A DNA stretch of 64,000 bases. Source: Streptomyces sp. ML-6 (lineage in GTDB: Bacteria; Actinomycetota; Actinomycetes; Streptomycetales; Streptomycetaceae). The stretch lies in the NCBI RefSeq assembly GCF_030116705.1, contig NZ_JAOTIK010000001.1, positions 3,068,001-3,132,000 of the forward strand. Reading direction: 5' to 3'. A program made the translations under genes and the position numbers. The notes under the pieces are model-generated. The model did not search any database. It saw nothing but the letters and a program-made list of their open reading frames with translations, and had not been told where the DNA came from. Below are positions 8,703 to 17,531 of this stretch, piece after piece (the stretch's first letter is position 1; each line of letters begins with the position of its first letter).

Positions 8703-9596
8703 TCAGTCACTCTGCGTACGCGCCGCCCTCGCCTCCTGGTCCGCCGCGCCCCCGGCGCCCACCAGTCCCCTGCTCACGCCGTCCAGCCGCGACCCGAACT
8801 TCCGGACCTCGTGCTGGCCGACGACGCCTATCACCGAGGGCAGGAAGCCCCGCACGGACTGCATCCCGCGCAGCCACCACTGCGCGTACACGTGCGGGGA
8901 GCGGCGTTCGATGCCGGCCACGATCCGGTCGACCGCGGGGCCCAGCGGGTAGGTGCGGTTCGCCGGCCAGGGCAGCCGCTGCCGCAGCTCCCGCATCACG
9001 TCGTCCTGGTCGGCGCCCCGCACCATGTCCGTGTCGGTCCAGGAGAGGTAGCCGACCCCGACCTTCACCCCGCGGTAGCCGACCTCGGCCCGCAGGCTGT
9101 GGGCGAACGCCTCCACGCCCGACTTGGACGCGCAGTACGCGGTCATCATCGGCGCCGGGGTCATCGCGGCGAGCGAGGCGATCTGGAGGAAGTACCCGCG
9201 GCTCTCCATCAGCACCGGCAGGAACGCCCGCCCCGTCACCGCGCCGCCGATCAGGTTGACCTCGATGACCCGCCGCCACGCGTCGGGGTCCGAGTCGACG
9301 AACGGACCGCCCGCCGCGACACCGGCGTTGGCGACGACGACGTCGATCTTCCCGAACCGCTCCTTCACCTCCTGGGCGACGCGTGCCATCGCCTCGTGGT
9401 CGGTGACGTCCGCGAACCAGTGGTCGCTCTCCGCGTGCAGCCGTTCGGAGACCTTCTTCAGCTCGTCCGGCTCCAGGCCCACCAGTGCGAGCTTCGCGCC
9501 GCGTGCCGAGAGCTTGCGGGCCAGCAGTTCGCCCACGCCGCGCGCCGCGCCCGTAACGACGACGACCTGCCCTTCGAGACTCCGCCTGCCGCTCAT
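8703..9596 (-). CDS. SDR-family oxidoreductase
   Basis: 297 aa, ATG at 9596 preceded by AAGGAGGAGG with 5 nt spacing. A classical short-chain dehydrogenase: nucleotide-binding TGAARGVG at residues 15-22, VANAG near 90, catalytic Ser in LQIASLAAM and the YCASK catalytic pair near 160. The C-terminal ~60 residues form a tail seen in SDRs of this operon type. The start overlaps the stop of the hydrolase gene (ATGA). As third enzyme after the monooxygenase and hydrolase it probably oxidises an alcohol released from an ester, or reduces the ketone precursor; the substrate is unknown. Confidence 0.92.
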   Translation of the reverse strand: MSGRRSLEGQVVVVTGAARGVGELLARKLSARGAKLALVGLEPDELKKVSERLHAESDHWFADVTDHEAMARVAQEVKERFGKIDVVVANAGVAAGGPFVDSDPDAWRRVIEVNLIGGAVTGRAFLPVLMESRGYFLQIASLAAMTPAPMMTAYCASKSGVEAFAHSLRAEVGYRGVKVGVGYLSWTDTDMVRGADQDDVMRELRQRLPWPANRTYPLGPAVDRIVAGIERRSPHVYAQWWLRGMQSVRGFLPSVIGVVGQHEVRKFGSRLDGVSRGLVGAGGAADQEARAARTQSD

Positions 9597-10636
9597 GCGA
9601 CCTCCTCCTTCTCGGCCGTGCCGTCCGTCTCCGCGCCGGTGTCCGAGCCGGTCTCCGAACCCGCGCTCGTACCCGTACTCGTACTCGTGTCCGCGCCCGT
9701 ACGCGCGCCCGCAGCCGTGTCCGCGCTCGCGCCGCCCGCCGGGAGGTACGCGGCGACGAGTTCCCGGATCCGCTCCGTGACCGCCTCCGGCGCCTCCACC
9801 GGTGTCATGTGTCCCATCCCCGTCAGCTCGGTGAGTCCCAGGCCCTCGGGCAGTGCCGCCGCGATCGTCCGTGCGTGGCCGAGCGGCGTCAGCCGGTCCG
9901 CGGTACCCGCGATCACCGCCGTGGGCACCCGCAACTCCCGTACGCCCGCGTCGAGATCGAGGTCCGCGAGTACGCGCCCCCAGGCGGCCCTGGCCTTCCT
10001 CGGGCACGCGTGCACGATCCGGGCGCAGGTCTCCACGCGCTCCGGGGCCGATCCCGCTCCCATCGTGGCGTACTTGAGCACCCGCCTGGTAATCGGAGTG
10101 ACCGGTCCCAGCGGGGCCGACGCCACGAGGATCGCGCGGTGCAGCCGGGTCCGTACCGCCCCGGCCCGCATCGGCACCACGACCGACCCGGCGGCCAGCC
10201 GCGAACTCCCGGTGCTGCACAGCAGTACGGCGGCGGCGTGCTCGCGCAGCCCGGCGCGGTGCGCGGCGGCCATGATCGTCATGCCGCCCATGGAGTGCCC
10301 GGCGAGCACGGCCTTCTCCCCCGGGGCGAGGGTGGCGGCCAGTACCGCTTCGAGGTCGTCGGCGAGGGCGTCGGTGCCGTATCCGCCGCGGTCGACGACC
10401 GGCGAACCGCCGTGGCCCCGCTGGTCGTAGACGACGACCCGGTGGTCCGCCGCGAGGGCCCTGGTCTGGGCGTCCCAGAAGCGGGTGCTGCACGTCCAGC
10501 CGTGCGCGAGGACCACGGCGGGGGCGCCGTCCGGGCCGTGCACCTCGACGTGGATGCGGGCGCCGTCGGCGGAACGGACGGTGAGTTCGCGCGCGGGTAC
10601 CGGCGGCGCGCCGTCGCGCCGCAGCAGCCGGCTCAT
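9593..10636 (-). CDS. Alpha/beta hydrolase (esterase/lipase-like)
   Basis: 347 aa, ATG at 10636 overlapping the monooxygenase stop by 4 nt. Canonical alpha/beta hydrolase signals: LAHGWTCSTRFW around the oxyanion hole, nucleophile elbow GHSMGG, and the catalytic His in ELTGMGHMTPVE. The last ~45 residues are a Thr/Ala/Gly/Glu-rich tail (TGADTSTSTGTSAGSETG) without known function. The position between a Baeyer-Villiger-type monooxygenase and an SDR suggests it cleaves the ester or lactone made by the monooxygenase (inference). Confidence 0.9.
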   Translation of the reverse strand: MSRLLRRDGAPPVPARELTVRSADGARIHVEVHGPDGAPAVVLAHGWTCSTRFWDAQTRALAADHRVVVYDQRGHGGSPVVDRGGYGTDALADDLEAVLAATLAPGEKAVLAGHSMGGMTIMAAAHRAGLREHAAAVLLCSTGSSRLAAGSVVVPMRAGAVRTRLHRAILVASAPLGPVTPITRRVLKYATMGAGSAPERVETCARIVHACPRKARAAWGRVLADLDLDAGVRELRVPTAVIAGTADRLTPLGHARTIAAALPEGLGLTELTGMGHMTPVEAPEAVTERIRELVAAYLPAGGASADTAAGARTGADTSTSTGTSAGSETGSDTGAETDGTAEKEEVA

Positions 10637-12255
10637 CCCGCGACCTCCTCGGCGACGGACTTCCCCGCGGACTTCCCGGCGGGCTGCCCGGCCGACTCCT
10701 CGCCGGCCTTCCCTGCGGCCTTCCCGATGGCGGGCTCCTGCGCGCCGCACTGCTGTCCGACGGTCGGCGCGGCCGGCTGCTTCGGCGCCCGTACGACCGC
10801 GTACTCCGAGAGGTCCACCGACCGCGTCAGCCTGCGGAACTCGGCGGTGGTGCCCGGCCAGACCGTGGTGTTGCGCCCGTTGGCGTCCAGGTACCAGCTG
10901 TTGCAGCCGCCGGTGTTCCACACGGTGCGCTTCATCCGTTCCTGGACCCGGCGGTTCCACACCCCGAGCGCCGAGGGCCGCGCGTCGAGGGCGACGCGTC
11001 CGCCCAGCACGTTCAGCTGGCGCAGGTAGTCGGCCATGTAGTTCAGCTGGGACTCGATCATCAGGATCATCGAGGAGTTCCCGAGCCCGGTGTTGGGGCC
11101 GATGACCGTCATCCAGTTGGGGAAGCCCGAGACGGTCGCCCCGCGCAGCGACTGCACGCCGTCCTTCCAGTGCTCGGCGAGCGTGATGCCGTCCGCGCCC
11201 ACCACCCGCTCGGCGATCGGCATGTCGGTGACGTGGAAGCCGGTGCCGAAGATGATCGCGTCGACCTCGGCCTCCGTACCGTCCGATGCGACGACGGTGG
11301 AGCCCCGCACCTCGGCCAGGCCCGAGGCGACCACGTCCACGTTGGGCTGCGCGAGTGCCGGATAGTACGTGTTGGAGAGCAGGATGCGCTTGCAGCCGAT
11401 GCGGTACGAGGGGGTCAGCTTGGCGCGCAGCTCCGGGTCCTTGATGGACCGCGCCATGTTGGCCCTGGCCATCTTCTCGACCAGGCCCAGTTCGCCGGGG
11501 TGTTTGGTGAAGGCGCTGACCTGCAACTCCCGTATGCCCCAGAGCAGTCCGCGGCGGATGGTGCCGGTGACGGGGACCGCGCGGTGCAGCAGGCGCTCGG
11601 CGCCGCTGATCTTCCGGTCCATGCGCGGCATGACCCAGGGCGGGGTGCGCTGGAAGAGCGTCAGCCTGCCGACCTCGGGCTGGATCTCGGGCACGATCTG
11701 GATGGCGGAGGCGCCGGTGCCGACCATCGCGACGCGCTTGCCCGCCAGTTCGGCGTCGTGGTCCCAGCGGGCCGAGTGGAAGACCTTGCCGGGGAAGTCG
11801 GCGAGACCGGGGATGTCCGGCGTCTTCGGGTCGGAGAGCGGGCCGCTCGCGGAGACGACGAAATCGGCGGTGAACGTGGCCCCGTTCGCCGTCTCGATCA
11901 CCCAGTGCAGCTCGTCGCGGTCCCAGCGCATGATCGTTACTTCATGATTGAACCTGAGGTGCGGGCGCAGCCCGAAGGTGTCCGCGACGTGCTCCAGGTA
12001 GGCGCGGATGTGCTCCTGCCCGGAGAAGGTGCGCGGCCACTCGGGGTTGGGCGCGAACGAGAACGAGTAGAGGTGGGACGGTACGTCGCAGGCGCAGCCG
12101 GGATAGCTGTTGTCGCGCCAGGTGCCGCCGACGGAGTCCGCCCGCTCCAGGACGACGAAGTCGGTCATGCCTTCGCGGCGCAGCCGGACCGCGGCCCCGA
12201 GGCCCCCGAATCCGGATCCGATCACCGCCACCCGTACGTGCTCGTGCTGGGCCAT
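10633..12255 (-). CDS. FAD/NADPH Baeyer-Villiger-type monooxygenase
   Basis: 540 aa, start ATG at 12255. The FAD-binding Rossmann motif GSGFGG lies at residues 13-18. The Baeyer-Villiger fingerprint FxGxxxHxxxW is exactly present as FPGKVFHSARW, followed by the second dinucleotide motif MVGTGASAIQIVPE. Such enzymes insert oxygen next to a ketone to give an ester. It is the first gene of a three-gene overlapping operon (monooxygenase, hydrolase, SDR), like the first genes of the mycobacterial mymA operon. A divergent MerR-family gene starts 136 bp upstream. The C-terminal ~40 residues are Lys/Ala/Glu-rich and repetitive (GKAAGKAGEESAGQPAGKSA). Confidence 0.93.
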   Translation of the reverse strand: MAQHEHVRVAVIGSGFGGLGAAVRLRREGMTDFVVLERADSVGGTWRDNSYPGCACDVPSHLYSFSFAPNPEWPRTFSGQEHIRAYLEHVADTFGLRPHLRFNHEVTIMRWDRDELHWVIETANGATFTADFVVSASGPLSDPKTPDIPGLADFPGKVFHSARWDHDAELAGKRVAMVGTGASAIQIVPEIQPEVGRLTLFQRTPPWVMPRMDRKISGAERLLHRAVPVTGTIRRGLLWGIRELQVSAFTKHPGELGLVEKMARANMARSIKDPELRAKLTPSYRIGCKRILLSNTYYPALAQPNVDVVASGLAEVRGSTVVASDGTEAEVDAIIFGTGFHVTDMPIAERVVGADGITLAEHWKDGVQSLRGATVSGFPNWMTVIGPNTGLGNSSMILMIESQLNYMADYLRQLNVLGGRVALDARPSALGVWNRRVQERMKRTVWNTGGCNSWYLDANGRNTTVWPGTTAEFRRLTRSVDLSEYAVVRAPKQPAAPTVGQQCGAQEPAIGKAAGKAGEESAGQPAGKSAGKSVAEEVAG

Positions 12256-12327
12256 GCTGCCGCCTCCCGCGGTACGTCACACGACTCTGCCAGCAATCAC
12301 TGGCATTGTGGGGAGGGTAGAACAGCT

Positions 12328-12351
12328 CCGTACCGATGGGTAGGGGTACGG
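12328..12351. promoter_or_regulatory. Inverted repeat in the monooxygenase/MerR divergent promoter, candidate MerR operator
   Basis: CCGTACC (12328-12334) and GGTACGG (12345-12351) are perfect 7-bp arms separated by 10 bp, midway between the divergent starts at 12255 and 12391. MerR proteins bind inverted repeats inside the promoters they control; the location suggests autoregulation and control of the oxidation operon. Confidence 0.55.
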
Positions 12352-12390
12352 CGCGGGAAAGTTACCGGCGGTACAACATAGGGTTCGGCT

Positions 12391-13182
12391 GTGGCTGAAG
12401 GACGCGAGCACCGTGAATACCGCATGGAGGAGCTGGCCAAGGAGGCCGGCATCCCCGTGCGGACCGTGCGCTTCTACCGGGAGCGCGGACTGATCTCGCC
12501 GCCCCGCAGGGAGGGGCGCATCGCCTGGTACGACGATCACCACCTGGCCCGGCTGCGCACCATCACGGGCCTGCTGGAACGCGGCCACACCCTCACCGGG
12601 ATCGCCGACCTGGCCCGCACCTTCGAGAGCGGCCGGGACGTCGCCGAGGTACTGGGTCTGGGCGAGCCGACCGAGGAGACGCCGGTCCGCCTCACCCCCG
12701 AGCAGCTCGCGGACTACTTCCAGGGCGAGACCAGCGCCGAGAACCTCGCCACCGCCCTCGACCTCGGCTACCTCGCCACCGACGGCGACGAGATCGTCCA
12801 CATCAGCCGTCGCCTGCTGGACGTGTCGTCCGAGCTGGTGCGGGAGGGCGTGCCGCTCGCCACCGTGCTCGCGACGGGGCGCCGGGTCCGCGAGCACGCG
12901 GACGCCCTCGCGGAACTCTTCGTGAGCGTCCTGCGGGAACACAGCGACGAGGCCGAACCGCCCCAACTCCGGCCGCTGGCACGGGCGGTGATGGACGCCG
13001 AACTGTCCATGGCACTGGACCGGCGACTACGCCGGGAGGGCCAAGAAGGCCGGGAGGGCCGAGGGAACCAAGAGGGCCACGAGAACCGGGAGAACCGGGG
13101 CGGCCCCACCAACCCGGAAAGCCTGGAAAGCCCCGAGAGCCCGGAAAGCGCCGGGGAGCCGTCGCAGAGCCCCGCCTCCTGA
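12391..13182 (+). CDS. MerR-family transcriptional regulator
   Basis: 263 aa from GTG 12391; ATG at 12424 would remove 11 residues. No ribosome site precedes the GTG and a TAGGGT -10-like box lies 7 nt upstream, so a leaderless message is possible. The N-terminus is a MerR winged HTH (YRMEELAKEAGIPVRTVRFY) followed by GLISPPRREGRIAWYDDHHL and a dimerisation helix. The effector region (110-210) lacks the Cys metal-binding pattern. The last ~45 residues are a low-complexity Glu/Gly/Asn/Ser/Pro tail. It probably controls the divergent monooxygenase operon. Confidence 0.9.
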   Translation: MAEGREHREYRMEELAKEAGIPVRTVRFYRERGLISPPRREGRIAWYDDHHLARLRTITGLLERGHTLTGIADLARTFESGRDVAEVLGLGEPTEETPVRLTPEQLADYFQGETSAENLATALDLGYLATDGDEIVHISRRLLDVSSELVREGVPLATVLATGRRVREHADALAELFVSVLREHSDEAEPPQLRPLARAVMDAELSMALDRRLRREGQEGREGRGNQEGHENRENRGGPTNPESLESPESPESAGEPSQSPAS

Positions 13183-13429
13183 AGGCCGGGCCCCTCACCG
13201 CGGAGTCCCGGCCACCGGCCGCCACCCTTGATCTTGATCGCACGCCGGAATACTGCCCGGCCCGGACTGCCTCGTACGCCCTCCAGTTCGTACGAACTCA
13301 CGTTCGCGCGATCCCTCGTTCGAAGTCCCCGCCCCGACGTCCGGCGGAATCGAAGCCGGTCGGACCGCCGACGCCGGGCATGTCCGCCGACGCCGAGCGG
13401 TAAGCAGCCGGGCGGTAAGCGGCCGACCG

Positions 13430-13831
13430 CTAGGGGCGGAGTCCGGTGCCGAAGCGGACGAAGCCGGCGATGCGCGGACTGAAGGTCAGCTCACACTGCT
13501 CGCCGAGCGCCGAACGCACGCCCGCCGCCACATCGGCGTCCGGTTCACCGAACACCTCGAAGCGCTCCACCCGGCAGTGCTTCATCACCTCTTGGATGTA
13601 CGGGTCCGCCAGCTTCCAGTGGAGGCGGACCGCTTCGGAGTCCTGATAGAGCTGGAAACTGTGGGCGAGCATCCGCTCCTCGTCCAGGAACGTCTCCACC
13701 ATCAGCTGCGGCCCGTGCTGCTCCGCGAACGCCACTGCCCCGGCGATGGCGTCGCGGAACCCCTGCAGGTGACCGTCGGTGATGCGCATGGTGTTCCGGA
13801 AGAGGAGAACTGTCGAGTCGTGAGTGGTCAT
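13430..13831 (-). CDS. Small antibiotic-biosynthesis-monooxygenase-like protein
   Basis: 133 aa from ATG at 13831; a TTG seven codons upstream is less likely. The sequence (STVLLFRNTMRITDGHLQGF, then ETFLDEERMLAHSFQLYQDS) has the length and pattern of a dimeric alpha-beta barrel protein of the ABM type: strand, helix, and a strand with a Glu-rich loop. Such proteins are small oxygenases or cofactor-free quinol monooxygenases, but a non-enzymatic role is equally possible. It stands alone between the convergent MerR gene and the exonuclease gene. Confidence 0.65.
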   Translation of the reverse strand: MTTHDSTVLLFRNTMRITDGHLQGFRDAIAGAVAFAEQHGPQLMVETFLDEERMLAHSFQLYQDSEAVRLHWKLADPYIQEVMKHCRVERFEVFGEPDADVAAGVRSALGEQCELTFSPRIAGFVRFGTGLRP

Positions 13832-13906
13832 GACCCGACCCTCGCCCCTCAACCAGAGTTGAGGTCAAGCACCGATCTCCCCGGCGCCCTCGCCGACACC
13901 GCTCCG

Positions 13907-13951
13907 GTCGGACCGGTCGGACCGGGCGGACCGGGCGGACCGGGCGGACCC
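13907..13951. repeat. 9-bp tandem repeat (5 copies)
   Basis: Five contiguous copies of GTCGGACCG/GGCGGACCG lie immediately after the stop of the exonuclease III gene. They are non-coding and in GC-rich context. Confidence 0.7.
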
Positions 13952-13955
13952 GGGG

Positions 13956-14771
13956 TCAGTGCTCGAACACCACCGTCACCGGTGCGTGGTCGCTCCACCG
14001 CTCGCCGTGCGTGGCGGCCCGCTCGACCAGACCCTTCACCGCACGGGCGGCCAGCCCCGGCGTGGCCATCTGGTAGTCGATCCTCCATCCCGTGTCGTTG
14101 TCGAAGGCCCGGCCCCGGTAGGACCACCAGGAGTACGGCCCCTCCACGTCGGGATGCAGCTCCCGTACGACGTCGGCGTACCCGGCCTCGTCGAGGACCC
14201 GGGTCAGCCACTCCCGCTCCTCGGGGAGGAAGCCGGAGTTCTTCTTGTTGGCCTTCCAGTTCTTCAGGTCGGCCTCCCGGTGGGCGATGTTCCAGTCGCC
14301 GCAGACCACCACCTCCCGCCCGTCGGCGGCGGCACGCTCCTTCAGCCCCTTCAGGTAGGGCAGGAACGCGGCCATGAACCGTTCCTTCTCCTCCTGCTTC
14401 TCCGTGCCGACCTCGCCGGAGGGCAGGTAGAGGCTCGCGACCGTGACGCCGGGCAGATCGATCTCGACGTAACGGCCGCTCGTGTCGAACTCCTCGCTCC
14501 CGGCGATCCCGAAGCCGCCGAACCCGACCTGCACCCGCTCGGGCGCCCGTCGCGTGTAGAGGGAGACACCGGCCCGGCCCTTGGCGGCGGCCGGCGCGTG
14601 CACGGTGTGCCAGCCCTCGGGGTCGCGCACCTCGTCGGGGAGCTGCTGCGGCTCGGCCCGCACCTCCTGCAGGCAGATCACATCGGCTTCGGTACGGGCC
14701 AGCCACTCGACGAAGCCCTTTTTGGCGGCGGCACGGAGCCCGTTTACATTGACCGTGGTGACAGTGAGCAT
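13956..14771 (-). CDS. xthA: Exodeoxyribonuclease III
   Basis: 271 aa, ATG at 14771 (MLTVTTVNVNGLRAAAKKGF). This is a full-length EEP-superfamily AP endonuclease/exonuclease: ICLQEVRA carries the metal-binding Glu, GDWNIAHRE the catalytic Asp-Asn, and WRIDYQMATP and WSDHAPVTV the C-terminal Asp-His pair. It acts in base-excision repair, cutting at abasic sites and removing 3' blocks. The divergent GNAT gene starts only 51 bp away, so the two promoters overlap. Confidence 0.93.
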   Translation of the reverse strand: MLTVTTVNVNGLRAAAKKGFVEWLARTEADVICLQEVRAEPQQLPDEVRDPEGWHTVHAPAAAKGRAGVSLYTRRAPERVQVGFGGFGIAGSEEFDTSGRYVEIDLPGVTVASLYLPSGEVGTEKQEEKERFMAAFLPYLKGLKERAAADGREVVVCGDWNIAHREADLKNWKANKKNSGFLPEEREWLTRVLDEAGYADVVRELHPDVEGPYSWWSYRGRAFDNDTGWRIDYQMATPGLAARAVKGLVERAATHGERWSDHAPVTVVFEH

Positions 14772-14821
14772 TCCGGCACGATACCGACATCGACCGCTCG
14801 CATACATGTACCATTCAACGC

Positions 14822-15301
14822 ATGAATATTCGCCCTCGACCTTTCGATCACCCGGACGCCGTCAAACTCAACGACCAGGTGCAGCTCGAATACGCCGAGC
14901 GGTACGGCGACGAGGGCGACGTCACACCGCTCGACGCGTCGATGTTCCGGCCGCCGAACGGCCTGTACCTCCTCGCCTACGATGCGCGGGACCGCCCGGT
15001 CGCCACCGGCGGCTGGCGCGCCCAGGACCGCAACGACCTGGGCTACTCGGACGGCGACGCCGAGCTCAAGCGGATGTTCGTGATCCCCGAGGGCCGCGGC
15101 AAGGGGCTGGCCCGCCGCATCCTGGCCGCCCTGGAGGACGACGCACGGGCTGCGGGCCGCATCCGCATGGTGCTGGAGACCGGGGACCAGCAGCCCGAGG
15201 CGATCGCGCTGTACACGTCCAGCGGGTACACCCCGTGCGAGAAGTTCGGCCACTACCGTACGTACGAGAGCAGCCGCTGCTACGCCAAGCCGCTGCGCTA
15301 G
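14822..15301 (+). CDS. GNAT-family N-acetyltransferase
   Basis: 159 aa, ATG at 14822. The acetyl-CoA loop is visible as RMFVIPEGRGKGLARRIL, followed by helix and VLETGDQQPEAIALYTSSGY, the usual GNAT C-terminal half. No Shine-Dalgarno is visible; TACCAT about 9 nt before the ATG could be the -10 box of a leaderless transcript. The substrate is unknown. The gene is divergent from xthA. Confidence 0.88.
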   Translation: MNIRPRPFDHPDAVKLNDQVQLEYAERYGDEGDVTPLDASMFRPPNGLYLLAYDARDRPVATGGWRAQDRNDLGYSDGDAELKRMFVIPEGRGKGLARRILAALEDDARAAGRIRMVLETGDQQPEAIALYTSSGYTPCEKFGHYRTYESSRCYAKPLR

Positions 15302-15376
15302 CCGTACCCCGCCCGCCCCCTTCGCACCCCTCCCCTCCGCACCCACTCCCCGCCGCCGCTCTCCACCCCCGGCGGC

Positions 15377-16192
15377 TCAGCGCACCCGGCCGACCCCCAC
15401 GTAGAAACCACTGCGCTCCTGGACCGGGGCGGGCGCCTCCCGGTACCACTCCGTGGCGAAGACCAGGCCCGGCTCGACGAGGTCCAGCCCCTCGAAGAAG
15501 GGCTCGACCTCGCCCCGGGTGCGCATCCGCAACGGGATCGCTCCCTTCCGGTACGCGGCCTCGGTCTTCTCCCTCAGCTCCGGGTGCTGATCGGCCGTGC
15601 CGTGCGAGAGCACCAGGAAGCTGCCCGACGGCAACGCGTCGACCAGGGTGCGGGTGATGCCGTACGGGTCCTGGTCGTCCGGCAGGAAGTGCAGCAGCGC
15701 GATCAGGGACAGCGCGACCGGCCGGTCGAAGTCCAGCAGTTCGGCGGCGCGTTCGAGGATCGTCTCCGGCTGCCGCACATCCGCGTGGATGTAGTCGGTG
15801 GCGCCCTCGGGGCTGCTGATCAGCAGCGCCTCCGCGTGGCGCAGGACGATCGGGTCGTTGTCCGCGTAGACGACCCGGGCGCCCGGCACGACGGCCTGGA
15901 CGACCTGGTGCAGATTGGGCTCGGTGGGGATGCCGGTACCGATGTCGAGGAACTGGTCGACCCCGGACCGCGCCAGCCAGGCGGCGGCCCGGTGCATGAA
16001 GGCCCGGTTCCGCGCCGCGTTGCCCCGCGCCTCCGCGGGCAGCTTCTCCGCCACCTCCTGATCGACGGGGTAATGGTCCTTGCCGCCCAGAAGCCAGTCG
16101 TAGACGCGCGCGGGATGGGGCTTGCTGGTGTCGATCCGGGGCTCGGGCCTGCCGACCGTCACGGGGCGCTCCTCTCGGAACGGAGATTTCAT
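15377..16192 (-). CDS. SAM-dependent methyltransferase of the actinobacterial DUF574 type
   Basis: 271 aa, ATG at 16192. It opens with the family hallmark TSKPHPARVYDWLLGGKDHY, then AARNRAFMHRA, the SAM motif FLDIGTGIPTEPNLHQV, VYADNDPIVL and DYIHADVRQP. Streptomyces genomes carry many copies of this family, and members next to regulators are frequent; the substrate is not known. It is convergent with the GNAT gene. Confidence 0.9.
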   Translation of the reverse strand: MKSPFREERPVTVGRPEPRIDTSKPHPARVYDWLLGGKDHYPVDQEVAEKLPAEARGNAARNRAFMHRAAAWLARSGVDQFLDIGTGIPTEPNLHQVVQAVVPGARVVYADNDPIVLRHAEALLISSPEGATDYIHADVRQPETILERAAELLDFDRPVALSLIALLHFLPDDQDPYGITRTLVDALPSGSFLVLSHGTADQHPELREKTEAAYRKGAIPLRMRTRGEVEPFFEGLDLVEPGLVFATEWYREAPAPVQERSGFYVGVGRVR

Positions 16193-16503
16193 GAGCGAAA
16201 GCGGGGGGGAACGCGTTCAGGGTAGGCGACCCCTCCTCCGGGACCGATGCCGCGTCCGGCGGAAACGGCCCTCGTCGAACGACCCCCGCGGAACGCCCCT
16301 CACGTAAAACCCCCGCGGAACGCCCCCCACGTAAAACCTCCGCGGAACGGCCCCACCGAAAACCCTCCCGAAAGGCCACGCCCGCTGCTCCACCCCCACG
16401 CACACCGGCGCGGCCACAACGCCCTTGCGTTGGAGTGCACTTCAACAAGCAAACTCTCCCCGCGGCCACCGACCGGCGGAGGCCGCGACCGGAGGGGACA
16501 GTC
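16193..16503. other. Divergent intergenic region with tandem repeats
   Basis: 311 bp between the divergent methyltransferase and aldo-keto reductase genes. The middle is occupied by a 27-bp tandem repeat (16283-16362), leaving about 90 bp and 140 bp for the two promoters. A T/A-containing stretch at 16431-16452 (tggagtgcacttcaacaagc) may hold the reductase promoter. Confidence 0.5.
16283..16362. repeat. 27-bp tandem repeat (3 copies)
   Basis: Copies at 16283-16309, 16310-16336 and a diverged third at 16337-16362. Each starts CCCCCGCGGAACG and ends ACGTAAAA. The A-run recurs at a 27-bp period. No real gene covers it. Confidence 0.75.
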
Positions 16504-17490
16504 ATGAAGTACCGCACCATCGGAATCGATCCCGCCACCCGCCGCGAGGTGAGCGTCCTCGCGCTCGGCGCGATGCTCTTCGGATCGGTGACCGACGAGA
16601 AGACCTCGTTCGCCGTCCTGGACCACTTCGTCGAGGCGGGCGGCACCTTCATCGACACCTCCGACAACTACGCCTATTGGGTCGGCGACGACCTCGGCGG
16701 CCAGAGCGAGCGGCTGCTCGGGAAGTGGCGGCGCAGCCGAGGCGTCGGCGACGAGATCGTCATCGCCACCAAGCTGGGCGCCGCGCCGCTCGCCCCCGGC
16801 ACCGGGTACCTCGACAACCCGGAAGGACTCTCGGCGAAGGCGGTCCGCGAGGCCGCCGAGCGCAGCCGGGAACGGCTCGGGGTGGAACGGCTGGACCTGC
16901 TCTACGCCCACATCGAGGACCGGACCGTCCCGCTCCGCGAGACCGTCGAGGCGTTCGGGGAGTTGGCGGCAGAGGGGACGGTCGGCCTGCTGGGCGTCAG
17001 CAACCACGCCGTCTGGCGGGTGGAGCGCGCCCGCTCGCTCGCGGCGGCGGCCGGACTGCCGGGCTACGAGGTGCTCCAGTACCAGCACAGCCACCTCCGC
17101 CCCCGGTACGACGTCCCCAGCCCGCTCTTCGAGGACGGCAGCCTCGGCCACGCCGGGCCCGAACTGCTCAGCTACCTGCGCGCCGAACCCGCGCTGACCC
17201 TGGTCGCGTACTCCCCGCTGCTCGCCGGCGCGTACACCCGCCCCGACAAGCCGGTCCCCCAGGACTACGACCACCCCGGCACCCCCGCCCGGCTCGCGGT
17301 GCTGCGCGAGGTCGCCGCCGAGACCGGAGCCACCCTCAACCAGGTCGTCCTGGCCTGGCAGATCGGCCACCGGCTGCCCATCGTCCCCCTGGCCGGGGCG
17401 TCGTCGGTGGCGCAGCTGAAGGAGAACCTGGCGGCGGGCGACCTGGAACTGACGGACGATCAGCGGGCCCGCCTGGACGCCGCGCACTGA
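16504..17490 (+). CDS. Aldo/keto reductase
   Basis: 328 aa, ATG at 16504 behind GGAGGGGA with 5 nt spacing. The AKR tetrad is visible: Asp and Tyr in FIDTSDNYAYW, Lys in IVIATKLG, His in LLYAHIED. The C-terminal NADPH-binding segment IVPLAGASSVAQLKENLAA is complete. It reduces carbonyls with NADPH; the substrate is unknown. It is convergent with the membrane protein gene ending at 17532. Confidence 0.93.
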   Translation: MKYRTIGIDPATRREVSVLALGAMLFGSVTDEKTSFAVLDHFVEAGGTFIDTSDNYAYWVGDDLGGQSERLLGKWRRSRGVGDEIVIATKLGAAPLAPGTGYLDNPEGLSAKAVREAAERSRERLGVERLDLLYAHIEDRTVPLRETVEAFGELAAEGTVGLLGVSNHAVWRVERARSLAAAAGLPGYEVLQYQHSHLRPRYDVPSPLFEDGSLGHAGPELLSYLRAEPALTLVAYSPLLAGAYTRPDKPVPQDYDHPGTPARLAVLREVAAETGATLNQVVLAWQIGHRLPIVPLAGASSVAQLKENLAAGDLELTDDQRARLDAAH

Positions 17491-17531
17491 GCCTTCTCTG
17501 CGCGGCCACCGGCCGGATGCCGTGGGTGGCG

